The position numbers and the translations under genes were made by a program. A model generated the notes under the pieces. It had not been told where the DNA came from. It did no database searches and saw only the letters and a list, made by a program, of their open reading frames with translations. Below are positions 1 through 9,529 of a stretch of 64,000 bases of DNA, one piece after another (the stretch's first letter is position 1; every line of letters begins with the position of its first letter). The stretch is from Gemmatimonadota bacterium. Lineage in GTDB: Bacteria > Gemmatimonadota > Gemmatimonadetes > Gemmatimonadales > GWC2-71-9. The stretch is taken from assembly GCA_022710485.1 (NCBI GenBank), contig JAKLGU010000001.1, forward strand, positions 366,501-430,500, in the 5' to 3' direction.

Positions 1-99
1 GCGCTCGCCCTCCAGCACCGCCCGGACCGCCTTGCGCACGGCGGCCGCCGGCACCGGTACGACGCGGCCGTGGACGGTGACTTCAGCCGCCGATGCCAC
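1..99 (-). CDS. ybeY: Probable endoribonuclease YbeY, N-terminal fragment
   Basis: Only the first 33 codons lie in the window; the gene runs off its left edge. The reading frame opens at a GTG preceded by AGGAG seven bases upstream and lies 15 bases after the phoH stop. The residues visible (an EVTVHGRVVPV-like opening, then an Arg/Lys-rich helix) fit the start of YbeY, the zinc-dependent rRNA maturation endonuclease, but carry no catalytic motif. The call rests mainly on the very common phoH-ybeY gene order. Any other gene that follows phoH is possible. Confidence 0.5.
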   Translation of the reverse strand, partial: MASAAEVTVHGRVVPVPAAAVRKAVRAVLEGER

Positions 100-114
100 G
101 CGTCTCCTGCACCG

Positions 115-1074
115 TCATCCGACCTGGTCCTCCGCGTACGCGCGGATGATGTCCCGCACCAGACGGTGGCGGACAACGTCGGTGTCCTGGAGGTAGCAGA
201 AGGAGATCCCCTCGATGCCGGGGAGGATCCGCTCCACCTGGATGAGCCCCGAGTCCTCGCGCTTGGGGAGGTCCACCTGCGTCTTGTCGCCGGTGACCAC
301 GACGCGGCTGTTCACGCCAAGGCGGGTGAGGAACATCTTCATCTGGGCGCCAGTGGCGTTCTGCGCCTCGTCGAGGATGATGAAGGCGTCGGAGAGCGTA
401 CGGCCGCGCATGTAGGCCAGCGGCGCGATCTCGATGATGCGAGTCTCGAGCGCCTTCTGCACCTTCTCCGACGGCATCATGTCCTCGAGCGCGTCGTAGA
501 GTGGGCGGAGGTAGGGATCCACCTTCGCCTGCAGGTCGCCCGGGAGGAAGCCGAGCGACTCGCCCGCCTCGACGGCGGGCCGGGCGAGGATGATCCGCTT
601 GACCCGCTTCCGCGCCAGCGCCTCCACCGCCTTGGCCACCGCGAGGTAGGTCTTCCCGGTGCCGGCGGGGCCGATGCCGATCACGATGTCGTGCGCGGCG
701 ATGGCGGCGAGGTAGTCCTTCTGGCCCGCGGTCTTGGCAACGATGGCCTTCCGCATCCCCGGCAGCACGATGCGCCCGTCGCCGCTGGTGGCGGGGAGTT
801 CGGCCCCCGGCTCCGAGGCGATGCGGTAGACGTCTTCCGGCGCGATGGACTCCCCCATGCGAGCGAGGTCGATCAGCCCCTGCACCACAGGCGTGGCCCG
901 CTCGATCTGCTCGAGGGTGCCGCCCAGGGTCAGGGTGTCGCCGCGCAGGGTGGCGCGGACCCCGAGGGCGCGCTGGAGTTCGAGCAGGTTCACGTCGTTG
1001 ACGCCGCCGAGCAGGAGGGGATCGGCGCCCTCGGTGGAGAGGCGGTGCACGACGTCGTTGGCGTCAGCCTTCAC
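115..1074 (-). CDS. phoH: PhoH family ATPase
   Basis: A 319-residue protein with an N-terminal KH-like segment and a C-terminal P-loop ATPase domain. Walker A is GPAGTGKT at residues 135-142 and Walker B is FIILDE at 231-236, followed by the family motifs [12 protein letters not shown] and [10 protein letters not shown]. PhoH proteins are cytoplasmic nucleotide-binding proteins linked to RNA metabolism; in many phyla they sit next to ybeY, as here. The start overlaps the 3' end of aspS by 11 bases, so the gene is probably translated from the aspS transcript. Length and motifs are complete and typical of the family. Confidence 0.95.
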   Translation of the reverse strand: MKADANDVVHRLSTEGADPLLLGGVNDVNLLELQRALGVRATLRGDTLTLGGTLEQIERATPVVQGLIDLARMGESIAPEDVYRIASEPGAELPATSGDGRIVLPGMRKAIVAKTAGQKDYLAAIAAHDIVIGIGPAGTGKTYLAVAKAVEALARKRVKRIILARPAVEAGESLGFLPGDLQAKVDPYLRPLYDALEDMMPSEKVQKALETRIIEIAPLAYMRGRTLSDAFIILDEAQNATGAQMKMFLTRLGVNSRVVVTGDKTQVDLPKREDSGLIQVERILPGIEGISFCYLQDTDVVRHRLVRDIIRAYAEDQVG

Positions 1075-2836
1075 CAGTTACCTCCAGGTGGAGCGCGGCG
1101 AGATCCTTCGCGTCCACGGTGGTCGGGGCGCCCTCGAAGAGGGCGCGGGCGGCGGTGGACTTCGGGAAGGCGATCACGTCGCGGAGCGAGGTGGCTCCGG
1201 CCAGGAGCATGACGATCCGGTCGAAGCCGAGCGCGAACCCGCCGTGGGGCGGCGCGCCGGCGGCGAGGCCGTCGAGGAGGAACCCGAACCGCCGGCGGAT
1301 GTCCGGCTCCGGGATGTCGAGCAGCTCGAAGATCGTCGTCTGCAGCTCCGGCGTCGTGATCCGGATGGAACCGCTGCCGAGCTCGTTGCCGTTGTACACC
1401 GCGTCGTAGTGCAGCGCGCGGCACTTCCACGGCTCCGAGCGGAGTCGCGCGGCGTCATTCGGGTGCGGCGCGGTGAAGGGGTGGTGCGCCGGCGACCACG
1501 CGCCGGTGGCGGGGTCCTGCTCGAAGAGCGGGAAGTCCACTACCCAGCAGAAGGCGTGCGGCTCCGAGGGCGTCACGCCGGGCCGCCGGGTGAGCGCCAC
1601 GCGCACGGCGTGCAAGGCGGGGGAGGTGACGGCGTCCGCGCCGGCGACGGCGAGCAGCAGGTCGCCGGTGGCGCCGCCGACCTTTTCGAGCGTGGCCGCG
1701 CCGATCGCCTTGACCCCCTGCCCTTCCCAGCCTGCTTCAGTGCGCTTGGCCCAGATGAGCCCGCCGGCGCCGGCGTCCTTGGCCGCGGCGGAGAGGGCGT
1801 CGATCTCTTTCCGACTCGCGTCGCCCTGGCCGGCCGCCACGATGCCGCGCACTCGGCCTCCGCCGTCGATGGCCGTCCGCACGAACGGCGCGGCGTCCGC
1901 CGCCACGAGCGGCGTCAGGTCCCGGATCTCGAAACCGTAGCGGAGGTCGGGCTTGTCCACGCCGTAGCGCTCCATGGCGTCGCGGTAGGCCAGGCGCCGG
2001 AAGGGCCGCGTAATGGTCTGCCCCGCCTCGGCCCAGAGGTCCACCAGCACCTGCTCCACCACCGCCTGGACGTCCTCGGGGCCGACGAACGACGCCTCGA
2101 TGTCGATCTGCGTGAACTCCGGCTGCCGGTCGGCGCGGAGATCTTCGTCGCGGAAGCAGCGGGCGATCTGGAAGTAACGGTCGTAGCCCGCCACCATCAG
2201 CAGCTGCTTGTAGATCTGCGGCGACTGCGGCAGCGCGTAGAACTCGCCACGGTGCACGCTGCTCGGCACGAGGTAGTCCCGGGCGCCCTCGGGCGTCGGC
2301 TTCGTGAGGATCGGGGTCTCGATCTCGAGGAAGCCGAGGTCGGTCATCGTCCGCCGGCTCCGCTGCAAGAGTCGGTGGCGGAGGATCATGTTGCGCTGCA
2401 GTTCGGGGCGGCGGAGGTCCAGCACGCGGTTCCGGAGCCGGAGCTCCTCGGAGGGAAGCTCCTCTCCTTCCTTCCGCGCCACGGGAATGGCGGGTGTCAC
2501 CGCGGGCCCGGCGATGGCGAGCGCGCGCACATGCACTTCCACCTCGCGCGAGGTCATGCCGGCGTCGCGTCCGATCTCAGGGCGGAGCTCGACCTCTCCC
2601 TCTACCAGGATCACCGTTTCCGGTCCGACCGACGCGGCGCGGGCGATCACCTCGGGCGAACTCCACCGCGGGTCAAAGGAAAGCTGCACCAGGCCGGCGC
2701 GGTCGCGGAGGTCGAGGAAGACGAGACCGCCGAGGTCGCGGCGGCGGTGAACCCAACCTCCGAGGCGGACGCTCAGGCCGGTGTGTTCGCGGCTGAGTTC
2801 TCCACAGAGGTGCGTACGATGGAGGGTAGCAGACAT
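1064..2836 (-). CDS. aspS: Aspartyl-tRNA synthetase, bacterial type
   Basis: Charges tRNA-Asp (or Asp/Asn if non-discriminating) with aspartate. An N-terminal OB-fold anticodon-binding domain (about residues 5-115) is followed by the class II catalytic core with a GAD insertion. Motif 2 reads FRDEDLRADRQPEFTQID (about 228-245) and motif 3 GFALGFDRIVML near the C-terminus. At 590 residues it matches the bacterial type. The ATG at 2836 is chosen because a promoter (TTGCCC, 17 bases, TATGTT) ends seven bases before it, suggesting a leaderless mRNA. An in-frame ATG at 2848 has a GGAG eight bases upstream but lies inside that -10 box. First gene of aspS-phoH-ybeY. Confidence 0.96.
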   Translation of the reverse strand: MSATLHRTHLCGELSREHTGLSVRLGGWVHRRRDLGGLVFLDLRDRAGLVQLSFDPRWSSPEVIARAASVGPETVILVEGEVELRPEIGRDAGMTSREVEVHVRALAIAGPAVTPAIPVARKEGEELPSEELRLRNRVLDLRRPELQRNMILRHRLLQRSRRTMTDLGFLEIETPILTKPTPEGARDYLVPSSVHRGEFYALPQSPQIYKQLLMVAGYDRYFQIARCFRDEDLRADRQPEFTQIDIEASFVGPEDVQAVVEQVLVDLWAEAGQTITRPFRRLAYRDAMERYGVDKPDLRYGFEIRDLTPLVAADAAPFVRTAIDGGGRVRGIVAAGQGDASRKEIDALSAAAKDAGAGGLIWAKRTEAGWEGQGVKAIGAATLEKVGGATGDLLLAVAGADAVTSPALHAVRVALTRRPGVTPSEPHAFCWVVDFPLFEQDPATGAWSPAHHPFTAPHPNDAARLRSEPWKCRALHYDAVYNGNELGSGSIRITTPELQTTIFELLDIPEPDIRRRFGFLLDGLAAGAPPHGGFALGFDRIVMLLAGATSLRDVIAFPKSTAARALFEGAPTTVDAKDLAALHLEVTGEG

Positions 2837-2843
2837 GCCGGGA

Positions 2844-2872
2844 AACATACCCGCCGCTCCATGAGGGGGCAA
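2844..2872 (-). promoter_or_regulatory. Promoter of the aspS operon
   Basis: On the minus strand, -35 TTGCCC (2872-2867) is separated by 17 bases from -10 TATGTT (2849-2844). The -10 box ends seven bases before the ATG at 2836, so the transcript is predicted to begin at or next to the start codon. The box follows the TAnnTT pattern seen at other starts in this window. Confidence 0.6.
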
Positions 2873-2982
2873 GTAATTCAAACAAAAGGGCTTAGGGGGC
2901 CTTTCCCTCACCCCCTGTCCCCCTCGCGCGCGCGCAGTCCTCGCCCCCGTCCCCGGTTGAGCGCGCAGTCCTCGCCCCCTGT

Positions 2983-3009
2983 CCCCCTCTCCACCAAGTG
3001 GAGAGGGGG
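2983..3009. repeat. REP-like palindromic repeat, copy 1
   Basis: A perfect 12-bp inverted repeat (CCCCCTCTCCAC / GTGGAGAGGGGG) around a three-base loop CAA, embedded in pyrimidine-rich sequence resembling CACCCCCTGTCC. The same element occurs at 4149-4175, with loop CAT, on the other side of rlmN. It lies in the non-coding gap between aspS and rlmN. The flank at 2905-2980 also contains partial direct repeats of the type GCGCAGTCCTCGCCCC. It is probably a family of dispersed intergenic hairpins, because two near-identical copies appear 1.1 kb apart. Confidence 0.8.
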
Positions 3010-3055
3010 AACGCCCGGAGAGTTACGCGGCTGGCCACTCCCTTATCTTGCCGGT

Positions 3056-4120
3056 ATGAGCAACAAGAGCGCGAACAACCTCGCCCCCACGATCCTGGAC
3101 CTGACGCCCGACGCCGCGCGCGAACGGCTCTCAACATGGGTGGAGGGTCGGAAGCTCCCGCGGTTCCGGGGCGAGCAGATTCACCGGAGGCTCTGGGTGC
3201 AACCAGTCGGCGCCTGGAGCGAGGCGACCGAGCTCCCGGCGGCGCTCCGCGCGGAGCTGGAGGCGGAGTTTCCACTCCGGCGCCTGAAGGAGGTCGTCTC
3301 GGAGCTATCGCAGGACGGCACCCGGAAGTTCCTCTGGCGGCTGGATGACGGCGAGGCGATCGAATCAGTGCTGATCCCCTCGGGCAGCCGGCGCACCCTC
3401 TGCATCTCCTCGCAGGCGGGGTGCGCTCTTGGTTGCGTCTTCTGCGCCACGGGCCTGATGGGGTTCCGCCGGAACCTGAGCCCCTTCGAGATCGCCGGTC
3501 AGGTGCGCGAGGTGATGCTCCGGGACCCGGCCGACAAGCCGAGCAACATCGTCTTCATGGGGATGGGGGAGCCGCTCCTCAACTGGCCCGGGGTGGACGT
3601 GGCGCTCACCATCCTGAACAACCCCGAAGGGCTCGGGATCGGCGCGCGGCACATCACCGTGAGCACGGTGGGGATCATCCCGGGGATGAAGAAGCTGGCG
3701 GCGCGGCCGGAGCAGTTCCGCCTGGCCATTTCGCTTCACGCACCGACGGCGGAGCGCCGGCTGGCCATCATGCCGATCGAGAAGAAGTACGACCTCAAGG
3801 CGGTGCTCGAGGCGGCGGCCGCGTTCCGGAAGCGGATCACCTTCGAGTACGTGATGATCGGGGGAAAGAACGACTCCGACCAGGACGCCGACGCACTCGC
3901 GGCGCTGGCCCACAAGCACGGAGCGCTGGTGAACCTCCTCCCGCTCCATCCCGGCGGCGCGCCGGGGCTGGAGCCGACCCCATCGAACAAGATCAAGAAC
4001 TTCGCCGGTAGGCTCCAGGCGCGCGGCGTGGAGGCGGTGGTGCGGCGGAGCCGAGGCCTCGACATCAAGGCGGCGTGTGGGCAGTTGGCGGGGCAGACGG
4101 GCAGCGACCTCACCCACTGA
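3056..4120 (+). CDS. rlmN: Dual-specificity 23S rRNA/tRNA adenine-C2 methyltransferase RlmN
   Basis: A radical SAM enzyme that methylates C2 of A2503 in 23S rRNA and A37 in some tRNAs. The 354-residue protein carries the radical SAM cysteines C123-x3-C127-x2-C130 in the context SQAGCALGCVFCATG, and also C116 and C341, which correspond to the two catalytic cysteines of the family. The frame stays open far upstream, but that part is antisense to aspS and phoH. The ATG at 3056 starts the family-conserved region. A TATCTT box ends six bases before it and no good ribosome binding site is visible, so a leaderless transcript is likely. Flanked by the two palindromic repeats. Confidence 0.96.
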   Translation: MSNKSANNLAPTILDLTPDAARERLSTWVEGRKLPRFRGEQIHRRLWVQPVGAWSEATELPAALRAELEAEFPLRRLKEVVSELSQDGTRKFLWRLDDGEAIESVLIPSGSRRTLCISSQAGCALGCVFCATGLMGFRRNLSPFEIAGQVREVMLRDPADKPSNIVFMGMGEPLLNWPGVDVALTILNNPEGLGIGARHITVSTVGIIPGMKKLAARPEQFRLAISLHAPTAERRLAIMPIEKKYDLKAVLEAAAAFRKRITFEYVMIGGKNDSDQDADALAALAHKHGALVNLLPLHPGGAPGLEPTPSNKIKNFAGRLQARGVEAVVRRSRGLDIKAACGQLAGQTGSDLTH

Positions 4121-4148
4121 CCCCGTTCGGGCCGTCCTCACCCCCTGT

Positions 4149-4175
4149 CCCCCTCTCCACCATGTGGAGAGGGGG
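4149..4175. repeat. REP-like palindromic repeat, copy 2
   Basis: Identical 12-bp stem arms to the copy at 2983-3009, with loop CAT instead of CAA, preceded by the same CACCCCCTGTC context and followed by a similar CACGCC/AACGCC stretch. It begins 28 bases after the rlmN stop, so it could also act as its terminator, though no T-run follows. The rest of the 301-base gap to aceB holds the promoter at 4240-4267 and nothing else recognisable. Confidence 0.8.
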
Positions 4176-4239
4176 CACGCCGGGAAAGTCTGCCGCAGTC
4201 GACCTATGCCCAAGCGTTTCCTTCCTGCAACAACCACGG

Positions 4240-4267
4240 TTGACCCACTCGTGCAAACCTTTATGAC
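4240..4267 (+). promoter_or_regulatory. Candidate promoter of aceB-aceA
   Basis: TTGACC (4240-4245) and TATGAC (4262-4267) are spaced by 16 bases, about 155 bases upstream of aceB. The -10 region overlaps the small palindrome TTATG-A-CATAA (4261-4271), a possible operator. Assigned by eye; a closer promoter is not excluded because the leader would be long. Confidence 0.4.
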
Positions 4268-4421
4268 ATAACGTCTTACCTCTCGGCCTGATCCCGACTC
4301 CCCAAGCCCGGATCTTGCCCATTCCTGCCGCAGTGGAACCGGTGCGGAATTTCACGGTAATCCCACGGTCTCCTCGTTCGCTCAACATCACTATTCAGCA
4401 TCTCTCACCGGAGCCCGCGTC

Positions 4422-6020
<1,599 letters not shown>

Positions 6021-6036
6021 CCCGACGAGAGCCCTC

Positions 6037-7284
6037 ATGTCATCGAAACCGCGAAACCGCTGGGCCGGCATCAAGCGCCCCTACACCGACGCCGACGTGG
6101 ACCGCCTGCGCGGCAGCGTCAAGATCGAGCACACGCTGGCCCGGATGGGCGCGGAGCGGCTCTGGCAGCTGCTCCAGACGGAGGGGCACATCCACGCCCT
6201 GGGCGCGCTGACTGGCAACCAGGCGATGCAGCAGGTGCGGGCGGGGCTCCAGGCCATTTACTGCTCGGGGTGGCAGGTGGCGGCCGACGCCAACGACGCC
6301 GGCGCCATGTATCCCGACCAGAGTCTCTACCCGGCCCACTCGGTGCCGATGGTGGTCCGGCGGATCAACAACACGCTGCAGCGCGCCGACCAGATCGAGC
6401 ATGCCGAGGGGAAGAACGGCCACCACTGGTTCGCGCCGATTGTGGCGGACGCGGAGGCGGGGTTCGGCGGGCCGCTCAACGCGTTCGAGCTGATGAAGGG
6501 GATGATCGAGGCGGGGGCCGCGGGCGTCCACTTCGAGGACCAGCTGAGCTCCGAGAAGAAGTGCGGGCACCTGGGTGGCAAGGTGCTGGTGCCGACGGGC
6601 CAGTTCATCCGGACGCTGGTGGCGGCTCGGCTTGCGGCGGACGTCTGCGACGTGCCGACCCTCATCATCGCGCGCACGGACGCCGACTCGGCGACGCTAA
6701 TCACCAGCGACTCGGACCCGCGGGACCATGCGTTCATCACCGACGCGCCTCGGACACCGGAGGGGTTCTTCCACATCCGGAACGGCGTGGAGATGGCCAT
6801 TGCGCGGGCGTGCGAGTACGCGCCGTACGCCGACCTGCTCTGGTGCGAAACCAGCACGCCGGACATCGAGGAGGCGCGGCAGTTCGCCGAGGGGGTGCAC
6901 GCCAAGTTCCCCGGCAAGATGCTCATGTACAACTGCAGCCCGTCGTTCAACTGGGAAAAGCACCTGGACAAGGCGACGATCGCCAAGTTCCAGGACGAGC
7001 TGGGGAAGATGGGGTACAAGTTCCAGTTCGTGACCCTGGCGGGGTTCCACTCGCTCAACCACTCGATGTTCGAACTGGCTCGGGCGTACAAGAGCCGTGG
7101 GATGAGCGCCTACTCGGAGTTGCAGCAGGCCGAGTTTGCGGACGAGGTGAACGGTTACACCGCGACGAAGCATCAGCGAGAGGTGGGCACGGGGTATTTC
7201 GACGCGGTTGCGCAGGTGATTTCGTCGGGGCACAGCTCGACGCTGGCGCTGGAGGGGAGCACGGAGGCGGCGCAGTTCGTCTAG
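6037..7284 (+). CDS. aceA: Isocitrate lyase
   Basis: Cleaves isocitrate to glyoxylate and succinate. The 415-residue protein contains the catalytic loop [14 protein letters not shown] with the active-site cysteine at residue 176, and the upstream Mg-binding stretch [11 protein letters not shown] (about 135-145). Length and motifs match the short bacterial isocitrate lyases of about 420-440 residues. It is the second gene of the aceBA operon and is followed by a strong hairpin at 7332-7372. Confidence 0.97.
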   Translation: MSSKPRNRWAGIKRPYTDADVDRLRGSVKIEHTLARMGAERLWQLLQTEGHIHALGALTGNQAMQQVRAGLQAIYCSGWQVAADANDAGAMYPDQSLYPAHSVPMVVRRINNTLQRADQIEHAEGKNGHHWFAPIVADAEAGFGGPLNAFELMKGMIEAGAAGVHFEDQLSSEKKCGHLGGKVLVPTGQFIRTLVAARLAADVCDVPTLIIARTDADSATLITSDSDPRDHAFITDAPRTPEGFFHIRNGVEMAIARACEYAPYADLLWCETSTPDIEEARQFAEGVHAKFPGKMLMYNCSPSFNWEKHLDKATIAKFQDELGKMGYKFQFVTLAGFHSLNHSMFELARAYKSRGMSAYSELQQAEFADEVNGYTATKHQREVGTGYFDAVAQVISSGHSSTLALEGSTEAAQFV

Positions 7285-7331
7285 CCGCCGCGCGTAGGAT
7301 TGCTCCACCCGGCACCGGAAGTGCCGGCTCG

Positions 7332-7372
7332 GCGACCCCCGCAGCGTTCACCTATTCGGCTGCGGGGGTCGC
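7332..7372 (+). terminator. Hairpin terminator after aceA
   Basis: A perfect 14-bp stem (GCGACCCCCGCAGC / GCTGCGGGGGTCGC) with a 13-base loop starts 48 bases after the aceA stop. Only a short T-rich stretch (GCGTTTG) follows, so it is not a textbook intrinsic terminator, but the position and stability fit the end of the aceBA transcript. Confidence 0.6.
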
Positions 7373-7508
7373 AGCGTTTGCAGGCAGCAGGCCGGGCGCC
7401 GCTGCGATTAGGCTGCGGACTTGCGCAGTCTTTCGCGATCGGGGTGAAAGTGTGACATTGGGGGACAGCAGTCGAGTTCACGTAAGACCGCTCCGCTAGG
7501 ATGATCTC

Positions 7509-8108
7509 ATGACTAGCTCTGAGCCCAAGACGGAAGACCTGCGGGCAGAGGCTGCGCGGCTCGCCTTCACGCTGCTTCGCTTTGCCAGTGCGGCCGGACA
7601 TCCGCTCCCCGGATCCGAGAGATCAGGCGGCCCCAAGGTAGGCTCCGACGCCTGGGTGTTCGGGCCTTCATGGCAGAAAGTGCCGAGCGACGGCGTCGAG
7701 GCATTTCTCACGGGCCTGCCGTCGCGAGCCCTCTTGAATCCCAACCTAATCCGTGGGGAGGTCACGCTCCTCCTATTGGACGAGTTGACCGGCGACAGGC
7801 GACGGTGGGGGGAAAAGACGCTCAGCAACTTCGTCGCATGCTTTGATGAAATGGTCGTGCAACTCGCCCTTCCGAATACCGCAGAGGTGCTCGTTGAATT
7901 CGACGACGAGTCACATGTGTTCAGCCTTGGGGCTGTCCGCGAATGGGCTGGCACCCTCGCGGTGAACGTGGGATGGAACTTGGCACCCTTGGCGAATGAA
8001 GAGTGCGCCGAGGCCTGCCTGATGCTGATCAGGGCGGATGATCGCGAGTTCCCAGGACGGTCCTGCATGATGCGCGAACGTTACCGCGGGCAAAATAGAG
8101 CGGTCTAA
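7509..8108 (+). CDS. Hypothetical protein
   Basis: A 199-residue soluble protein of unknown function; no motif, signal peptide or membrane segment is visible. It is acidic in its central part (LVEFDDESHVFSL-like stretch) and has a C-terminal Cys/Met-rich segment. AGGAT lies just upstream of the ATG. Codon use is noticeably less GC-biased at third positions than in neighbours, suggesting recent acquisition. An antisense frame of similar length exists, but the plus-strand product has the more natural composition. It stands alone between the aceBA terminator and a thioesterase gene. Confidence 0.55.
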   Translation: MTSSEPKTEDLRAEAARLAFTLLRFASAAGHPLPGSERSGGPKVGSDAWVFGPSWQKVPSDGVEAFLTGLPSRALLNPNLIRGEVTLLLLDELTGDRRRWGEKTLSNFVACFDEMVVQLALPNTAEVLVEFDDESHVFSLGAVREWAGTLAVNVGWNLAPLANEECAEACLMLIRADDREFPGRSCMMRERYRGQNRAV

Positions 8109-8173
8109 CCAGCACACGCAGCGCCTGCGCAGCTGATGCGCGATTCGTTGGATTGCCTCCATCCTCGAGCCGT

Positions 8174-8599
8174 ATGCCACAAACCCCCATCGTCTTCACA
8201 ACCACCCACCGAGTCCAGTTCTCCGATCTGGACCCCTACAATCACGTCGGCACCGGCCGGTTCGCCACCATTTTCGTCGATCACCGCATGCAGGGCCTCA
8301 GCCAACGGATCGGCTGGGACGCCGCCACCATCGCGGCCCTGCCCTTCGCCGTCTGGGTCCGGCGCCTCGAGATCGACTTCATTCGCCCGGTCCTGGCCGA
8401 TCGAGAGGTCACCATTACCTCCTTCGTCCGGGAGTTCCGGGGCCCCGATGCCTACATCGAATGCACGATGGCCGATGAGGCAGGCAAGACGCTCTCGCGC
8501 GCCCTCATGGTCGTGGCCTGCGTCGACAAAGCCACAAGCAGGGGCATTGACTGGCCGGTCGACGCCGCAGCCCTGTTCTATGAAGCCAGCGAATCTTGA
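8174..8599 (+). CDS. Acyl-CoA thioesterase, hotdog fold (4HBT family)
   Basis: A 141-residue single hotdog-fold protein. Near the N-terminus it shows the 4HBT signature FSDLDPYNHVGTGRF, in which Asp and the NHV segment form the active-site helix start. Such enzymes hydrolyse acyl-CoA or related thioesters; the substrate cannot be inferred. The ATG at 8174 is preferred over an in-frame TTG at 8153 because it places the first strand (VFTTTHRVQ) normally. It is an isolated gene; a nested set of inverted repeats follows it. Confidence 0.8.
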   Translation: MPQTPIVFTTTHRVQFSDLDPYNHVGTGRFATIFVDHRMQGLSQRIGWDAATIAALPFAVWVRRLEIDFIRPVLADREVTITSFVREFRGPDAYIECTMADEAGKTLSRALMVVACVDKATSRGIDWPVDAAALFYEASES

Positions 8600-8666
8600 C
8601 CCCAGCCACGTTGCGCCCAGCTTGCCTCGTTGACGGTCACCTGACCAACGCGTGCAGCGGGCGAGT

Positions 8667-8754
8667 GCGCGCTGGCTCTGTCAGCCGCCGTACCCCATAC
8701 CGGAGCCCCGACGGGTAAACCGCTGCGGGACTGGCGTTTACCAGGCCAGCGCGC
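8667..8754. repeat. Nested inverted repeats between thioesterase and tetR genes
   Basis: An outer 10-bp arm GCGCGCTGGC (8667-8676) pairs with GCCAGCGCGC (8745-8754). An inner 7-bp arm GGTAAAC (8714-8720) pairs with GTTTACC (8736-8742). The arrangement could form a branched hairpin. It may be a terminator for the thioesterase gene or the scar of a mobile element; nothing coding is visible in the gap 8600-8823. Confidence 0.5.
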
Positions 8755-8785
8755 CGCGTACCTCGTTCACCCGAAGCCCAGGGCC

Positions 8786-8825
8786 TTGCGTCCTGCGGTC
8801 AGATGTTATATGATGGTCATCATAT
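8786..8825 (+). promoter_or_regulatory. tetR promoter with palindromic operator
   Basis: TTGCGT (8786-8791), 17 bases, TATGAT (8809-8814) form a good promoter. An 18-bp palindrome ATATGATG-GT-CATCATAT (8808-8825) covers the -10 box and runs into the ATG at 8824. The same palindrome, differing only in its two central bases, recurs at 9466-9483 before the next operon. This is the expected layout of a TetR autoregulatory operator. Confidence 0.8.
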
Positions 8826-9420
8826 GCGCGCTTCCACTCCCAATCGGACCGCCCCCAGCCGCAAGGAGGCCACGCACGAGCGGATCGTCGCGGCCGCCGC
8901 GCGGGCAATCCGTCGAAGCGGCTACAGCGGCACGGGCGTCGCCGACATCATGAAGGACGTCGGCCTGACGCATGGGGGGTTCTACGCCCACTTCGCCTCA
9001 CGCGAAGCGATGCTGGCGGAAGCCGCCGACCGGGCCGGTGCCGAGAGCGTGGCCACGCTGACGCGCGTCGCTGCGGCGGCACCACCCCAAGACGCACTTC
9101 GGTCGATGATCGAGTTCTACCTCTCGAACGAACACGTCAAGCACGCCGAGACCGGTTGCCCGATCGCAGCCCTCGGCTCGGAGATGCCGCGCCAGTCCGC
9201 GAAGGTCCGGCGAGCCGCGACGCGCCGCATCAAGGAGGCGATCGATGTCGTCGTCCGGCATTCGCCTGACCAGGGAACGCCGCGTGCCTACGAGCACGCG
9301 CTCGTGACCGTGGCCACGATGGTCGGCGCCCTGGTGCTCGCCCGTGCGGTGGACGACCCCAAGCTGTCCGAGGCCCTGCGCGAGGCGTCCCTGAAATACT
9401 TCGACTCCGCCGGCACTTGA
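8824..9420 (+). CDS. TetR family transcriptional regulator
   Basis: A 198-residue repressor-type protein. The N-terminal helix-turn-helix occupies about residues 37-57 (TGVADIMKDVGLTHGGFYAHF), preceded by the usual ATHERIVAAAARAI helix; the C-terminal ligand domain resembles the YxaF/LmrA-type TetR_C group. The ATG at 8824 is used because the predicted -10 box ends nine bases before it; an upstream ATG at 8803 would place the operator inside the gene. The protein probably represses itself and the downstream SDR operon through the shared palindrome (inference). A terminator follows directly. Confidence 0.93.
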   Translation: MRASTPNRTAPSRKEATHERIVAAAARAIRRSGYSGTGVADIMKDVGLTHGGFYAHFASREAMLAEAADRAGAESVATLTRVAAAAPPQDALRSMIEFYLSNEHVKHAETGCPIAALGSEMPRQSAKVRRAATRRIKEAIDVVVRHSPDQGTPRAYEHALVTVATMVGALVLARAVDDPKLSEALREASLKYFDSAGT

Positions 9421-9427
9421 GGCGACT

Positions 9428-9455
9428 GGCACCGGTCCTGACCGGTGCCTTTCTC
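9428..9455 (+). terminator. Intrinsic terminator after tetR
   Basis: A perfect 9-bp stem GGCACCGGT / ACCGGTGCC with a four-base loop CCTG is followed by TTTCTCTT, starting eight bases after the tetR stop. It separates tetR from the next operon, which has its own promoter-operator. Confidence 0.8.
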
Positions 9456-9486
9456 TTGCATCACCATATGATGCGCATCATATATT
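9456..9486 (+). promoter_or_regulatory. Promoter-operator of the SDR operon
   Basis: The palindrome ATATGATG-CG-CATCATAT (9466-9483) matches the tetR operator in all 16 arm bases. It lies between a TTGCAT (9456-9461) and a TATATT (9481-9486), a 19-base spacing; an alternative -10 TCATAT gives 16. Binding here would block the promoter of the three downstream genes. Confidence 0.75.
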
Positions 9487-9529
9487 GGACCCAAGAACGA
9501 TCATCGACCACCTCTGGGAGGGCTGTCAA

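Noticed and set aside
845..3055. Very long plus-strand open frame continuing into rlmN
   Set aside because: It is antisense to phoH and aspS, has Arg/Pro-rich low-complexity composition and no family similarity; long chance frames are expected at this GC content. Only the part from 3056 is coding.
8667..8754. Possible integron attC site
   Set aside because: Nested inverted repeats are present, but the inner arms do not match the RYYYAAC/GTTRRRY core sites and no integrase or gene cassettes are near.
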